A stretch of 64,000 nucleotides of DNA from Lineus longissimus (taxonomy: Eukaryota > Nemertea > Pilidiophora > Heteronemertea > Lineidae): NCBI RefSeq assembly GCF_910592395.1, contig NC_088321.1:2730001-2794000 (forward strand). The letters run 5' to 3'. Position numbers and translations under genes: made by a program. The number at the start of each line of letters is the position of its first letter. Position 1 is the stretch's first letter. Below the pieces are notes generated by a model, which saw only the letters and a program-made list of their open reading frames with translations, made no database searches and was not told where the DNA came from. Of the stretch, positions 41,764 to 52,580 are shown one piece after another.

Positions 41764-43280
41764 CATGGAGAATAACGTGGTTCGAGAAATTGGTAGATGG
41801 CGCCACCCTTTCCACAGCTCGTGATCCACTTCAATTCGCTTTAGTAGAGTACATTGGTATATGGCCTGAAGATATATGCGTGCACGGCAACTGCAGGAAG
41901 ACCGCCAACGAATACGTCAAGACCACTAGAGACACTATGAACAGTATTAAAAACAATGTCAAGTCAGCCCCAGCTCGTGATGTGTATTCCAATCTAGTCC
42001 TGAAAGATCCCGAAAACGCACCACGTGACCTAAAACAAGTACAAAATGCAAAATATGTCCAAGAACGAAAGAAACGCACCGAGAGCACCAACCATACGCA
42101 GCCAAGATGCAATGCAGCAGACGACCTACAATATGTGCTTAGCCAAATGCAACGGGACGAAAATTCGATTGTCCAAGAAATCATCCATACGAAAAATAAA
42201 CCCCCAGCAATAATTATGTATACCGAAAATCAACTCAACAACATCAAAAGCATCTGTGATAACAACTGTCAACACTCTAGTGTAGTCGGAATTGACAGAA
42301 CATTTAATCTCGGTCCCTGCTATGTGACTACAACTGTTTTCAAGAATGTAAAGCTGGTCCGTAAACAAACGCAAGAACCACCTATCTCTATCGGTCCACT
42401 TTTCCTACACTGGGACGGGCAGTACGAAACGTATCATTCGTTTTTTTCACACATCGCCAAGAAGTTGAACGGGGATTTACCTGCAGCATCATTGTCGAAT
42501 TTCGTGTTAGGCTCAGACGAGGAACGAGCAATAACTAAGGCCCTCGCTGACTGTTTTCCGGGAGCTACGACTTTACTCTGCACGCGACATCTCAAGGAAA
42601 ACGTGAAACGTAAACTTACAGACCTTCTAGTGGACAATACCCTTAAGAATACAGTTGTTTCCGGGATTTTTGGACAAAACGGGATTGTTTATGCAAGCGA
42701 CCAAGAGACATTTAATACAAAGGTTTTCGAACTTCGAAGCACCGTAATCCCAGACAATTTTGCGCAGTATTACGACAACCTTATATTAAAGATAAGAAAT
42801 CACGTTTTTGAACCACGCCAACGAAATGACCACTTACCAGTATCGTGGACAAACAACAATTCAGAATCTATGAACAACTTGTTAAAGCTAGCCATCAACT
42901 GGAAACCCTGTAAACTACCAGAACTAATCGAAAAAGTCGGCAACGTCATTAGATTACAAGATGTAGACGAAAGACGGGCTTTGCACGGACAAGGAAATTT
43001 TGAAGTTGCTTCGTGGTTAAGTACAAGATTCAGGACTACTCAAGCGTGTTGGGTTCTACTGCCCGAGGATGAAAAGTTAAAACGATACGCGAAATTCACG
43101 AAATACAGGTTACTCCGGGAAACACAAGGACACATCATCACATCAACTGACGGGAAACTATCAATACCGAGGACACCAATGACGGCTAAGAAACCAGGAC
43201 AACGCAAGCGTGGACGAAATGAACGAACACAATCAATTCAAAGCAAACGAGTACGCGTTGACATGGTTGAGGAAATCTAA
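41745..43280 (+). CDS. MULE transposase (DDE)
   Basis: The open frame spans 512 codons including the stop; it follows TGA at 41,739 and starts with a non-ATG codon. The first in-frame ATG is 41,937 (residue 65), so the true 5' end is either there or in an unseen upstream exon. Numbered from 41,745, D184 lies in VVGIDRTFNLG, D258 in LGSDEERAITKALADCFPGA, C279-x2-H282 in LLCTRH and E374 in NNNSESMNNLLK. This is the DD-(C-x2-H)-E layout of MULE transposases, which cut and paste DNA between TIRs. No FLYWCH or other N-terminal DNA-binding finger is visible, and the N-terminal region overlaps a tandem array, so the start may have been rebuilt or truncated. The C-terminus (AKKPGQRKRGRNERTQSIQS) is basic and may serve nuclear import or DNA binding. 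The frame has no internal stop. Confidence 0.85.
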   Translation: MFTLSKAWRITWFEKLVDGATLSTARDPLQFALVEYIGIWPEDICVHGNCRKTANEYVKTTRDTMNSIKNNVKSAPARDVYSNLVLKDPENAPRDLKQVQNAKYVQERKKRTESTNHTQPRCNAADDLQYVLSQMQRDENSIVQEIIHTKNKPPAIIMYTENQLNNIKSICDNNCQHSSVVGIDRTFNLGPCYVTTTVFKNVKLVRKQTQEPPISIGPLFLHWDGQYETYHSFFSHIAKKLNGDLPAASLSNFVLGSDEERAITKALADCFPGATTLLCTRHLKENVKRKLTDLLVDNTLKNTVVSGIFGQNGIVYASDQETFNTKVFELRSTVIPDNFAQYYDNLILKIRNHVFEPRQRNDHLPVSWTNNNSESMNNLLKLAINWKPCKLPELIEKVGNVIRLQDVDERRALHGQGNFEVASWLSTRFRTTQACWVLLPEDEKLKRYAKFTKYRLLRETQGHIITSTDGKLSIPRTPMTAKKPGQRKRGRNERTQSIQSKRVRVDMVEEI

Positions 43281-43394
43281 ATGGCTAGCCTATGTACATT
43301 CTGTTCTTGTTTATTGGACTTTACCGCGGTGAAAATGTTTACGAATGTTCTGAATGTTTGATATTCAATCTCAATTCGATATGGGAGTCTAAAC

Positions 43395-43506
43395 AGTGTC
43401 TCAATAAAAATGTTACACTGTACTAAAATGGTTATTTGACATCCTAGTATTATAGAAAATCATGAAAGATACTAATCATTAAGTGTAACATTTGTATTGA
43501 GACACT
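43395..43506. repeat. 25-bp inverted repeat around a poly(A) signal, 3' of the transposase ORF
   Basis: Arms 43,395-43,419 and 43,482-43,506 (AGTGTCTCAATA and TATTGAGACACT at the outer ends) match at 24 of 25 positions with a 62-bp loop. The left arm contains CAATAAAAA, a canonical AATAAA signal about 120 bp after the stop. Confidence 0.8.
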
Positions 43507-43898
43507 CTGTGTATTGTAATCATGTCGGTTTTGAAAATATCATGTCTGCTAAAAAACTTTTTAAAAAACTTTAAAAACTTTACCACAATTCTTGAAATTT
43601 AAGAGCAGTTGTTGTCTTGTGTCTTCGTTGCCCAATGCCTTATTGCAATCCATACAACACCACCATTTCATCACTGTTGGTTGGAACTATATGAATTAAT
43701 TGTTGTCACTAACGAAACATAGGTGTCCACCCCACTACAACGTATCTCATGTGTCCTACTTACTTACTGTGGTTAAGAAGATAAACTGAGTTGAAACCTA
43801 AAAAAAATTTAACACACTAAACTCCCCACCAGAAAATTAGAAAACAAGCTTTTTGGGTGCCCTTCTTACATATGCTGTCAAGGGGACGACCCTTTTTT

Positions 43899-43964
43899 GC
43901 ATCCTGAGGGTCAGGGCCTCTCGCAGTGAGCAGCGACAGACCCTGACCCTCAGGATGCTTTTTT
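43899..43964. terminator. 18-bp perfect hairpin followed by T6 in the MULE 3' region
   Basis: GCATCCTGAGGGTCAGGG (43,899-43,916) and its exact inverse (43,941-43,958) with a 24-base loop, followed by TTTTTT; another T6 precedes the left arm. A run of T after a stem resembles a terminator, and T6 stops RNA polymerase III. The role is inferred. Confidence 0.5.
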
Positions 43965-44600
43965 GGGTACTATTTTGTCAAGTTCTGTGTCGCCAAAGAT
44001 TTGAGGTTTCAAATCACTTTGATAATAATATTTAATAATGATTTTTTTTTTAAATTACAGTATTCCTTTAATGCGGTTGTAATATTTTAGTATAGATCTA
44101 TATATTTGTGATGTCTATGTAATTGTAAATAAATATATTTTGTGAGAAAAACAAGTAAAAATTGTACTACTTCTTTGATGTGAGTGTATCCTTAAATCCA
44201 CTGTCATCACTAGATCCTTTGATAATAAGCCATAGCTAAATTTAAGTGTAGCCAATTAGAAATTAATCTAAAAAATAAGTCCCCCCTCCCGGGCCCACTC
44301 TGTCGAATGGTAGAAAAACTGGCCTTTTAATTTTAATGAATAAGATATATACCCAGGAAAATAATCATTAAGCTCATCTTTAGTTGAAGCTCTTAAAACC
44401 GCACTGAATTTTGTTGACCCCCTTCCCCCTTCCCCCTCGATCCCCTCCCCTCCCCCCTAAAAGCGCAAATTGGCTTCACAATAATTGCTATTGCCCCTTA
44501 TCCCACGGCACGCAAAGACAAACTCATACCGACTTAGACGACCACAACAGGAGAAGGCGCGTAAGGAAGTTGGGATTATGGCATTAGTAATTAACCACCT

Positions 44601-44801
44601 CGCTGAAAATTGTAAAATACAAAGTCACCAAAAAGATTTTTTTCAATTTTATTTTCTCTACATGGAATTAAAATGCTATTTAAGCCATCTAATGCAACAA
44701 TAGGTTCATATTTACATAGGAAATTGTTCCGGACGCGCACTTTCTCTTCCGGACGCGCTCCGGACGCGCAAACAGAGTTCCGGACGAACATTAGGTGGAC
44801 C
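44601..44801 (-). repeat. Right TIR of the MULE
   Basis: Reverse complement of 41,106-41,304. Begins CGCTGAAAATTGTAAAATAC, ends CATTAGGTGGACC, and contains the same GCGTCCGGA cluster (written TCCGGACGC here). Confidence 0.93.
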
Positions 44802-44935
44802 CCCCAAACCCCCCTCCGTCGACATAGGTTTTTACCAGTGCGTTGGGGGGAAGCTCCCCCCAAACCCCCCCCCCCCCCCGGTGGACAGTCAACTAGCCCT
44901 TCTGTGTCATACTGCTGGGGGGGGGGGGTGCGATG

Positions 44936-46458
44936 GGACCATCCATATAGTTCCTTCCGACACATTTTTGTTTTGGTAATGTAATACATTGTGATTGTCC
45001 TTATTCACCACGGCCGTTAGCTAGGTAATTTTTACTTGTGGAGAAATCCCTCGGTCTTGTTACTATGAATAGCCTGCCGACCACCGCGCCAACGGCGGGT
45101 TGAGTAACCAAAGTGGCTTGGTATATAATAAGGAATACGACCAGGAGACCCGGGCTCGCGATTTTCAAAGTTGGTCAAGCAAATCTCCTGCTACACCATC
45201 GACGAGCCGTGTAGTTGGTTCCACATTGTAGCATACACCACCAAGATGAGAAATTACCATATAATTTTCCCTTTTCATCATTCTGTTTACGTTTATAAAG
45301 CCTTGCTAGTTTCTATTCTTGGTTCATAAGAGTATCTCGATATGGGTTCTTCGTAACCATGTACGAATTCTTGGCATATGAACCGATCTTACCTGTTTTA
45401 AACTGATTTTCCGGCGAAATATCGAAGAAACTCGCACGGGATTTGGCGCATCAGCAAATTTCTCCGCCAGTTGACGAAGTATCCAAAAACTGATTACGCA
45501 GTAACCATTCCTGGAACATGACCTAATTATTATTCACTTCCGATTTGGGTCCCTCCCTTTTATTATCATAATCGACGCGTTCAAAGTTGGTCAAGGGAAA
45601 TTACTTCATAAATCATGCAAATTACCACGAAGGCGTCATATTTGCAGATCAACCAATCAGATCGGAGATTCCACAGGAGTCATGTGATCAAATAAATTGT
45701 TAAGGCACATTGTTGTCTAACGGCCGTGTCACGGGAATTGGGCGTTTCCAGTGATATACGACACTTAAATGGATTGTCCTCATGCATTCACTTTGGAAAC
45801 GCATTTTAAAATAGATGTCACGTCCTGTTAATGGGGCACGTCATCATCGCGTACATTTGGGAAAAACTCCCTAACGAGACCGTACTGGAGCAGACGGCTG
45901 AAAGTAAAATTATTGGCCGCTAGGGTTCAGAATGTCGCTCACCCAAATTTTTCACGCAACTTTTGCTAAATAGAGCTAGTTCTGGTTTGTAATTCATTTT
46001 GATACTTCAGATTTGGGTAGTTGACTAAAATAACTTAGTCGTCAGTGTGGTTTTAAGCTGGAAAAACGTATTTGTTTTTCTTAAAGTGCCTTTTTTGGAC
46101 GGGTGTGTGCGATTGTTTTGTTTTTATGTCACGTGACCTCGACCATGTCAACACAAAATTGAAATAAACCACACTTTTCTGTCATTATTTAGGACGGATA
46201 TTTCTCTAATAAAAATATTATAATTGGCCAATTTCTTAGGCATATGATGTAGCGAATTCCCATGAAGATTTAAATTAATTTCAACCAATGGGATAGCAAC
46301 CACCACCGGAAGATCGCGGAGAAATCGGTAAACTCAACGGAGTTAATTCAGAAAAATACCAAAAAAAATTGTTTGTAGGATATACAATATTTACTCTCTT
46401 TATTTCTCATCAAATCAGTATATACTCCCACACACACGTGTATCTTAAGAGCCCCTCC
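44936..46458. other. Intergenic sequence
   Basis: No exon or repeat recognised. TTCAAAGTTGGTCAAG occurs at 45,167 and 45,580, a minor repeat. Confidence 0.35.
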
Positions 46459-46875
46459 TGAAGGGGGGCTTATTACCAACTCGGCCTACCAACTCGGCCT
46501 GGGTTATAAATCATTGGTTTATTGGCATAAGTTTTTCTTATATTTTTTTGTTTTTTGTTGGTATATTTTGGCCTACTATGTATTCATTCCTGTTGGAAAT
46601 TTGAAGAAAATTTATTGGGATTTGAAGGAGAAATCCATGAAATAACGGCGGCGAGTGTGGAAAAGTCGCGGTAGCACATTCATGACTGTGATTTCATGGA
46701 TTTATCCTCCAAATCTTGATGAATTCTCTTCAAATTTCCAACAGGAATGAATAAATAGTAGGCCTATATATATAGCAACAAAAAAAAACAATATAAGGAA
46801 AACTTATGCCAATAAACCGATGATTTATAACCCAGGCCGAGTTGGTGGGCCGAGTTGGTAATAGGCCGAGTTGCC
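46459..46875. mobile_element. ~400-bp palindromic MITE with ACCAACTCGGCCT ends
   Basis: Left arm ATTACCAACTCGGCCTACC (46,472) ... GGTTATAAATCATTGG ... TCCTGTTGGAAATTTG; right arm is its inverse, ending CCGAGTTGGTAAT (46,862). The arms are ~180 bp each with a short centre. ACCAACTCGGCC is tandemly duplicated at each end. A lone copy of GACCAACTCGGCCTAATATG lies at 40,959. Confidence 0.85.
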
Positions 46876-46975
46876 CCGTAATCATTTAGATCGTTCTATT
46901 CCAATACGGAGAACGTGAGTAACATTTTATTCATTGATTTATTTGGATTCGGATAGGCCGATGAGATCTTTGTGA

Positions 46976-47153
46976 ACTTTGTTCGTGTACATATGTTGTC
47001 GTATTCGGAATCGTGTATATTCGTATTATTCTAAACCACGTGAATGTGAATGGATTCTGGAAGGATCTATTCAATCGTATCGTAAATGTGGAGCTCGCCA
47101 AGCCAGGATCGACAGCAAGTGGACTCATAGAGAATTGAAGAAACCAGGCTGTG
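46976..47153 (+). CDS. Possible coding exon of an unidentified small protein (first visible exon)
   Basis: Open frame from after TGA at 46,973 to the donor GGCTGTG|GTAAGT. It encodes YSKPRECEWILEGSIQSYRK, then CGARQARIDSKWTHRELKKP and GCG. No ATG is present in frame, so an upstream exon is needed; the true 5' limit is unknown. Splicing to 47,501 keeps the frame (phase 1). Cysteine spacing is not a recognised zinc-finger pattern. Confidence 0.35.
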
Positions 47154-47500
47154 GTAAGTTTGTGACATTTTAGTACTTTATAGATACAGTCCTCACATCG
47201 CCTTATTGTATGGGAGGTCAATTATAGCTGCGCCCAAAAAACTTGCCGCTGGCTGCATTGGGTACGGGGTGAGTTTTGATCAATCAATCATGCTTTCTGC
47301 CAGCTGTAGGGTAATACCGGAAGATGTTGGCTAGAACACCGACCAACCGGCGAAGTAATTATAAAAATGAAAAAAGTGAAGGAACCTTTTTTGCCTGGGT
47401 GAGAAAACTTCGTAAAAATTATATACTTTCGATTGTCGGATGATCTATTTCCGGACATTGTCATTTCTCCGCTCTCGTCATAACCCCCCTCCTCCTGCAG

Positions 47501-47670
47501 GCGAGTCCAGCCCTTCTGATGACCAGACAAAAAATGCCATGAACTTCAGTGACCTGGGTGACCGTTTTTTAGCTGTACGCAAATCGCGTTGTACTGGGGC
47601 ACGTCATCGTGGGGGGGTTCGGGAAGAAGTTTTGATGCAGTTCAGCCGACAAGAACGATCAGGGAAATAG
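47501..47670 (+). CDS. Possible terminal exon of the same small protein
   Basis: Acceptor CCTCCTCCTGCAG|GCGAGTCC with a strong pyrimidine tract. Continues the frame as ESSPSDDQTKNAMNFSDLGD, RFLAVRKSRCTGARHRGGVR and EEVLMQFSRQERSGK, ending TAG 47,668. Basic, soluble composition. Not recognised as a known family. The two splice sites and matched phase are the main support. Confidence 0.4.
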
Positions 47671-49639
47671 AAACATACAAGTACCAGTCGTAGCGATCAC
47701 ATCAGATCGCCGTTATACTCATGTGATCCATCCGTACTGTAAACCCCTTAATTTTACACAGGGTTTTTTTTTGCAGAATTTGCAAACAGCCTATATTCGC
47801 GAAAATAAAAATCGCGAAAAAAGTTTTAGATTCGAAAAACTGATCGAAATTTCAAAATCAACAAAAAAATAAAAGTCGTGGATATTTGCTTCAGCAATTT
47901 TGGCTGATAAGAAGCACGAACATTTGTCTGTTGACAGTGTGCTGGTTGCTGCAACTCTCTCACGCAAATGACTCACTACAACACTGAAATGCGAATAATA
48001 TACTTTATTCTTTTTTTCTATTTATGATGTACCACCACCTTCGTATTCTACTTTTCGTTATAGATATGCACCACCAACATTGTAGCATTCATTCAATATA
48101 ATACCATGTTCTAAATATAATAATATGCAGCAAACGACCTATTTCGTCCAATCAAAAGCGTGTACAGAGAATCACCGTATGTGTCATTTTGCTTCTTTGT
48201 GATATTTTCAACTGCTACTTTTTTACAATTGATTGCCGCGGCCAATATGGCATGTTTCACTTTATTTTACACCACCAGCATACAACAATCGTTGAGGTGA
48301 TATAAAGATTACTTCCTTCATTATTACTTGCGAGTAAAAATCACAAGTAGGCCTACTGATGTTCTTACATTGTTTAAGGGCTTCATAATATACAATGTAG
48401 CTCTTTTCTGGAAGCACGGGAGGAACAGTGCATGAAGCTGCAGCCAGCTGACAGCGTCATCGCTCCGTTGCGCTCAGCAGAGTGAAAAATACATTGTCCA
48501 TGTTGGCCACGGCATTCTACACTAAAAGGAGTAGACAGTATTGGGATGACAGTCTGAACAATCTCACCATTTGGGCAACCAAGGAGTGAAGGACAGAAAT
48601 TCTATACCAAGCCAACCAATTTGATAGAGCAAGGTGGCCTTCTGGCTATATACGAGGACGGTTCAATAAGTTTTAACAATGGGCATTTATTTCAAAAGGG
48701 GTTATCACAGACTTTGGAAAAAAAATTTGCTCCAATGATGCAACTCTCTTAAGCGCATCTAAAATTATCCCCATACTCCTACAATAACTGGAACTGCAGC
48801 TTATTTAGCAGAGGTTGGGTGCAGCCTTTGAATTCTGAAAATCGAAAAGTTTGAAAAACCCTCATAAAATATATTAAAATATATTCCGTTATTTTTCAAA
48901 AGCCAATATTTGCACCAGTGAGTAGAAACAAGCATTTATAAAATGTGTAAATATCGGTCACTTGGGCTAACCAGATGTACCATTGTTATTCAATATAATA
49001 TTGATGACACTTGGCAATGTCGTGAATTCTGGTCGAATTCTTCAAATACGTCAATCATCAGTCTTTAATCACATTTGATCAGCCTCAATCATGCTAGTCG
49101 AATGCGTGTTAAGCATTAAATAAAAGCATCCAGATGTACTTTATAGTTGTAACAAGTGGCTTTTGATTCCCAGTTATTTTTAATATCTGATGTTTCATTT
49201 AAGTGTTGAATTTGGTGAAATTCTGCTAAAAAAACTCAGTCACAAACAGGAAGTTTATACAAGCCCCCTTGTATGAATTGTGCTAGGGACGAAGAGCCAT
49301 GAGTAGAAAGTGCTCTGGTATAATGATTAGTATATGCCTGAAGGAAAATATGGTAGTGACTTTTAGATACTGAAAATTTTCATAACAAGTTTGTCAAAAA
49401 TGCACCACCTGTTTTTAGTCAGAATTCAATTGCCACTCAAGGGTCAACAGATAGCGATAAAACATCAACATTTATGTGAAAGTGGCCACAATATGAAGCG
49501 ATTTCAGCATGATGCAGGCCCTGGTTTCGCCTCAGCAGCAAAAAGTTATATCAAGTTCTTAAAAATCTTCTTGATCCGCCCTCGTAATACATTGAATAAT
49601 ACCTTGGTCCATATGACATACAAGTAGTGAAGAAAATGT
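47671..49639. other. AT-rich intergenic sequence
   Basis: No gene, RNA or repeat recognised. Confidence 0.4.
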
Positions 49640-51035
49640 CCGTATTACAAAAGTTGATAACGGAAGTTTGCCTAAAAAAATGAAACGGCCAGGGGCCATT
49701 GTGCTCACCGAATAGATATTTGGTGCTTTGGAATTCATCCAGGTTAAGAAACATTGTACATGTATAGTATTTAGGTCAAACCAAAGTCGGTATGACATGT
49801 GATGTATCGTTGCTTGGAGTAAGTACCATAAGAATATCATCAAAAACAAGTCACTAATAAACGAGATATTGCACTTTTTACCTATTTTAATTTTGGCCTC
49901 CTGGTGGCCAAGTTGAGTACCAGATCAGATCGAAATTCAGTGACCTCTGTGACCTTGAAAAGCAGGTCAGATCAAAAACTCATATGATATGCGATGTATC
50001 CTTGCTAGGAGAACCTACCATTAAAATGCTATTGAAAACGAATCACTAATAAGCGAGATATCACACTTTCTAGGTTTTCACTTTTGGCCTCCTGGTGGCC
50101 AAGTCGAGAATCAGACGGACTGAAATTCAGGGTCAGAGGTCAGCTGACCTAGGGGGTACTTTGTACAAAGTCTTAAGTTCATAGCCTTGGGGGTTAACAA
50201 ATGTTCCACAGTTACGCTCAAATGGCCAATTTACACGATTTGACCTCTGTGACCTTGACAAGTACGTCAAATCAAAAACCCGTATCATATGTGATGCATC
50301 CTTGCTAAGAGTATCTACCATAAAATTTTTACCAAAAACTAGTCAGTAATAAGCGAGATCATTCATATGGCACTATTCAAATTTTTGGTTTTGGCCCCCG
50401 GGTGGCCAAGTTAAGAATCAGACCAGACCGAAAATCAGTGTCACAAGTCATCTGACCTAGGGGGTCATGTGTACAAAGTTTAAAGTTCATAGCTTTAGTG
50501 GTTAAGAAACGTGCCATATTTACACACAAACGGCCTCTGTGACCTTGAAAAGTACGCCACATCGACCTGATTTTTTGTCAACATGTAGAGCTACGTAACA
50601 GGCGTCTACATACCAAATTTAAAGACTATAGGACAAATAAAGACAAAACGTGCCACTATCAGTGACATTTTAGAGCTTGATCTCTGTGACCTTGGAAAGT
50701 AGGTCAAATCGAAAACCCGTATGATATGTGATGTATCCTTGCTAGGGGTACCCACCATGAAATTTTAGCAAAAACAAAACAGTAATAAACGATTTATCGC
50801 ACTTTTTAAGTTTTTGGTTTTAGCCCCCTGGTAGCCAGGTGAAGAATCAGACCGGACCGAAATTCGCTGCCAGAGGTAATGTGACCTAGGTCATAATGTG
50901 TACAAAGTTTCATGTTCATAGCACAAGCGGTTAAGAAACGTGCCACACAGGATACGGACGACGACGGACACAGGGCTATCGTATAGACTCCCCTGACCTT
51001 GAGCCAAAAAGGGCTGTGCGGTAGGTCACTTGCCT
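49640..51035. repeat. Dispersed repeat of ~210-310-bp units with TGACCTTGA motifs
   Basis: About four diverged tandem units, each with TATGATATG(T/C)GATG(T/C)ATCCTTGCT, TAATAA(G/A)CGAGAT, TTTTGGCC(T/C)CC(T/G)GGTGGCCAAG and CTCTGTGACCTTGAAAAG. It ends at 50,950-51,010 with GGATACGGACGACGACGGAC and CCCCTGACCTTGAGCC. The end resembles 62,740-62,800. No reverse transcriptase or transposase frame is visible. Confidence 0.75.
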
Positions 51036-51287
51036 GAATTCGTCTACCAACTAATCCGTGTTTTACCAAGACCGTTTACTGACAGATTGACAATTAGACA
51101 ATCAGTAGCGAAAGCAATTCTGACAAGAGAATCCTCACACTGCCGCTGAGATAATTTATTGCCAAAAGGCGGCATCATTTACCGGTCAAATACACCAAAA
51201 ATCTCCAGCCCATGTCAACTTCATCCACAAAAGTTAGTTAATTTGATTTGATTTGATTCAATTTAATTTCATATAAATTATGAGCAA

Positions 51288-51429
51288 CGATACAGACATA
51301 TTGGGTGATATGAATAAAGACTAGCAAATGCTTTTATCTAAAACTCCATGTACATTTACACTTGGCCTATCTGTACAAAACCGGAGTAAAAGCATTTGCT
51401 AGTCTTTATTCATATCATCCATTGTATCG
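51288..51429. mobile_element. ~140-bp palindromic element
   Basis: CGATACAGACATATTGGGTG, ATATGAATAAAGACTAGCAA and ATGCTTTTA are repeated inverted at 51,387-51,429 (AAGCATTTGCTAGTCTTTAT ... TGTATCG). A hairpin MITE or solo palindrome. Confidence 0.8.
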
Positions 51430-52384
51430 GTAACTATTGCAGCCACGCTTTGGCAATAACGTCCTCATTGCTTTTACGCACTCAACGTCTATAAGGCTAC
51501 ATTTAGAAGAAATGGATTTATATATCCATTGAAAAAGCACATGCTTCTCTCTAGAGCACGAGAAATCATTCTTACAATCCCTATATAACAATATTACACG
51601 CTTCTAAAGAGTATACAATTAACACAGTGGCCCAATATGTATCAAAATACGTGACGCAGTATACAGCGAAATTAACATAATGTCACAAGTATCTTGTTCA
51701 GCAGGATGCAATTGGAAATACATGTACGTAACTGATAAGCATCAATTCGTTTCCAATCGAATTGTCAAATGTTAAAACGCGAGATCTTTGCACTACCATC
51801 TTGCTGTGAACTACAACGGAGATTTATGAAAATAACTTTTAACTCAAAATCGCCTTTCCTGGTCAATGGGTTGTTATGCTGTCCTGCGTCATGTATTAGT
51901 TACATGTTCTAGAGTACAAAAAGACATACTGTCCACATAGTTCAAGCATAAAAATCCTAAGATTCTAGAATATAATTAACACACTGGCCCATATGCATTG
52001 AATTGTACTCATCGTAGAATTCCATTTTCCACCAATAGTCTTATGGTTTGCGGACTTTTGCTTCTGGTTCAGAGCAACATTTCATTAAAGTGTTCCTTTT
52101 GTGAAACGTTCCTCTAAACACAAGGAGATTTTAAAATCAAACCGTATAAACACTTATATAAAAAGTTTCTAGAGGAAAGAAGGATATGTTACCGACATCT
52201 GAATAGTCTTATGAGTGAGGTTTCGCTATCCCGTTACACCGAAAACGGTCCTCGTTCCCGTTCTCATTATCGGAAATATCAAAAACGGTTTCGTATTCCC
52301 CGTATAGAAATGCATGCAGGCATTCACAACCAAGATTTCGGCCTGTTTTATCATCAGCCCTCTTGGTTTACAAACCAACCTTTC
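51430..52384. other. AT-rich intergenic sequence
   Basis: Nothing recognised beyond weak repeats of the form TCTAGAGTACAAAAAGA(A/C)AT (51,910; also 52,854, 54,082 and 56,863). Confidence 0.35.
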
Positions 52385-52580
52385 TGGATGTTATTCTGAA
52401 TCACGGTTCGGCAACCGGGTACCAAGGCCTCGTGGACAAAATCCGGTTACAATATCCAACCTTTGTGTTGCTTCTCGTCAGTTTATCGTGTAAAATAATG
52501 TATACCGCACGAATTCCTGGATGTTATTCTGAATCACGGTTCGGCAACTGGGTACCAAGGCCTGGTAAAATCCGGTTTTG
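52385..52580 (+). repeat. ~60-bp direct repeat, 133 bp apart
   Basis: TGGATGTTATTCTGAATCAC, GGTTCGGCAAC(C/T)GGGTACC and AAGGCCT occur at 52,385 and 52,518. No terminal repeats or ORF. Confidence 0.85.

Larger units (their letters stand above)
41095..44812. mobile_element. MULE DNA transposon with long TIRs and 11-bp target duplication
   Basis: The element proper is 41,106-44,801 (3,696 bp). CCCCAAACCCC occurs at 41,095-41,105 and again at 44,802-44,812, directly against both ends. Target duplications of 8-11 bp are diagnostic of Mutator-like elements, though the low complexity of this target makes the exact length uncertain. Long TIRs and a single MULE-type DDE transposase gene complete the picture. 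High TIR similarity suggests a fairly recent insertion. Confidence 0.88.

Noticed and set aside
41745-41936. Start of the transposase at the first base of the open frame
   Set aside because: The first codon is GTG and the sequence belongs to a tandem array; nuclear genes need ATG, so this start is not supported.
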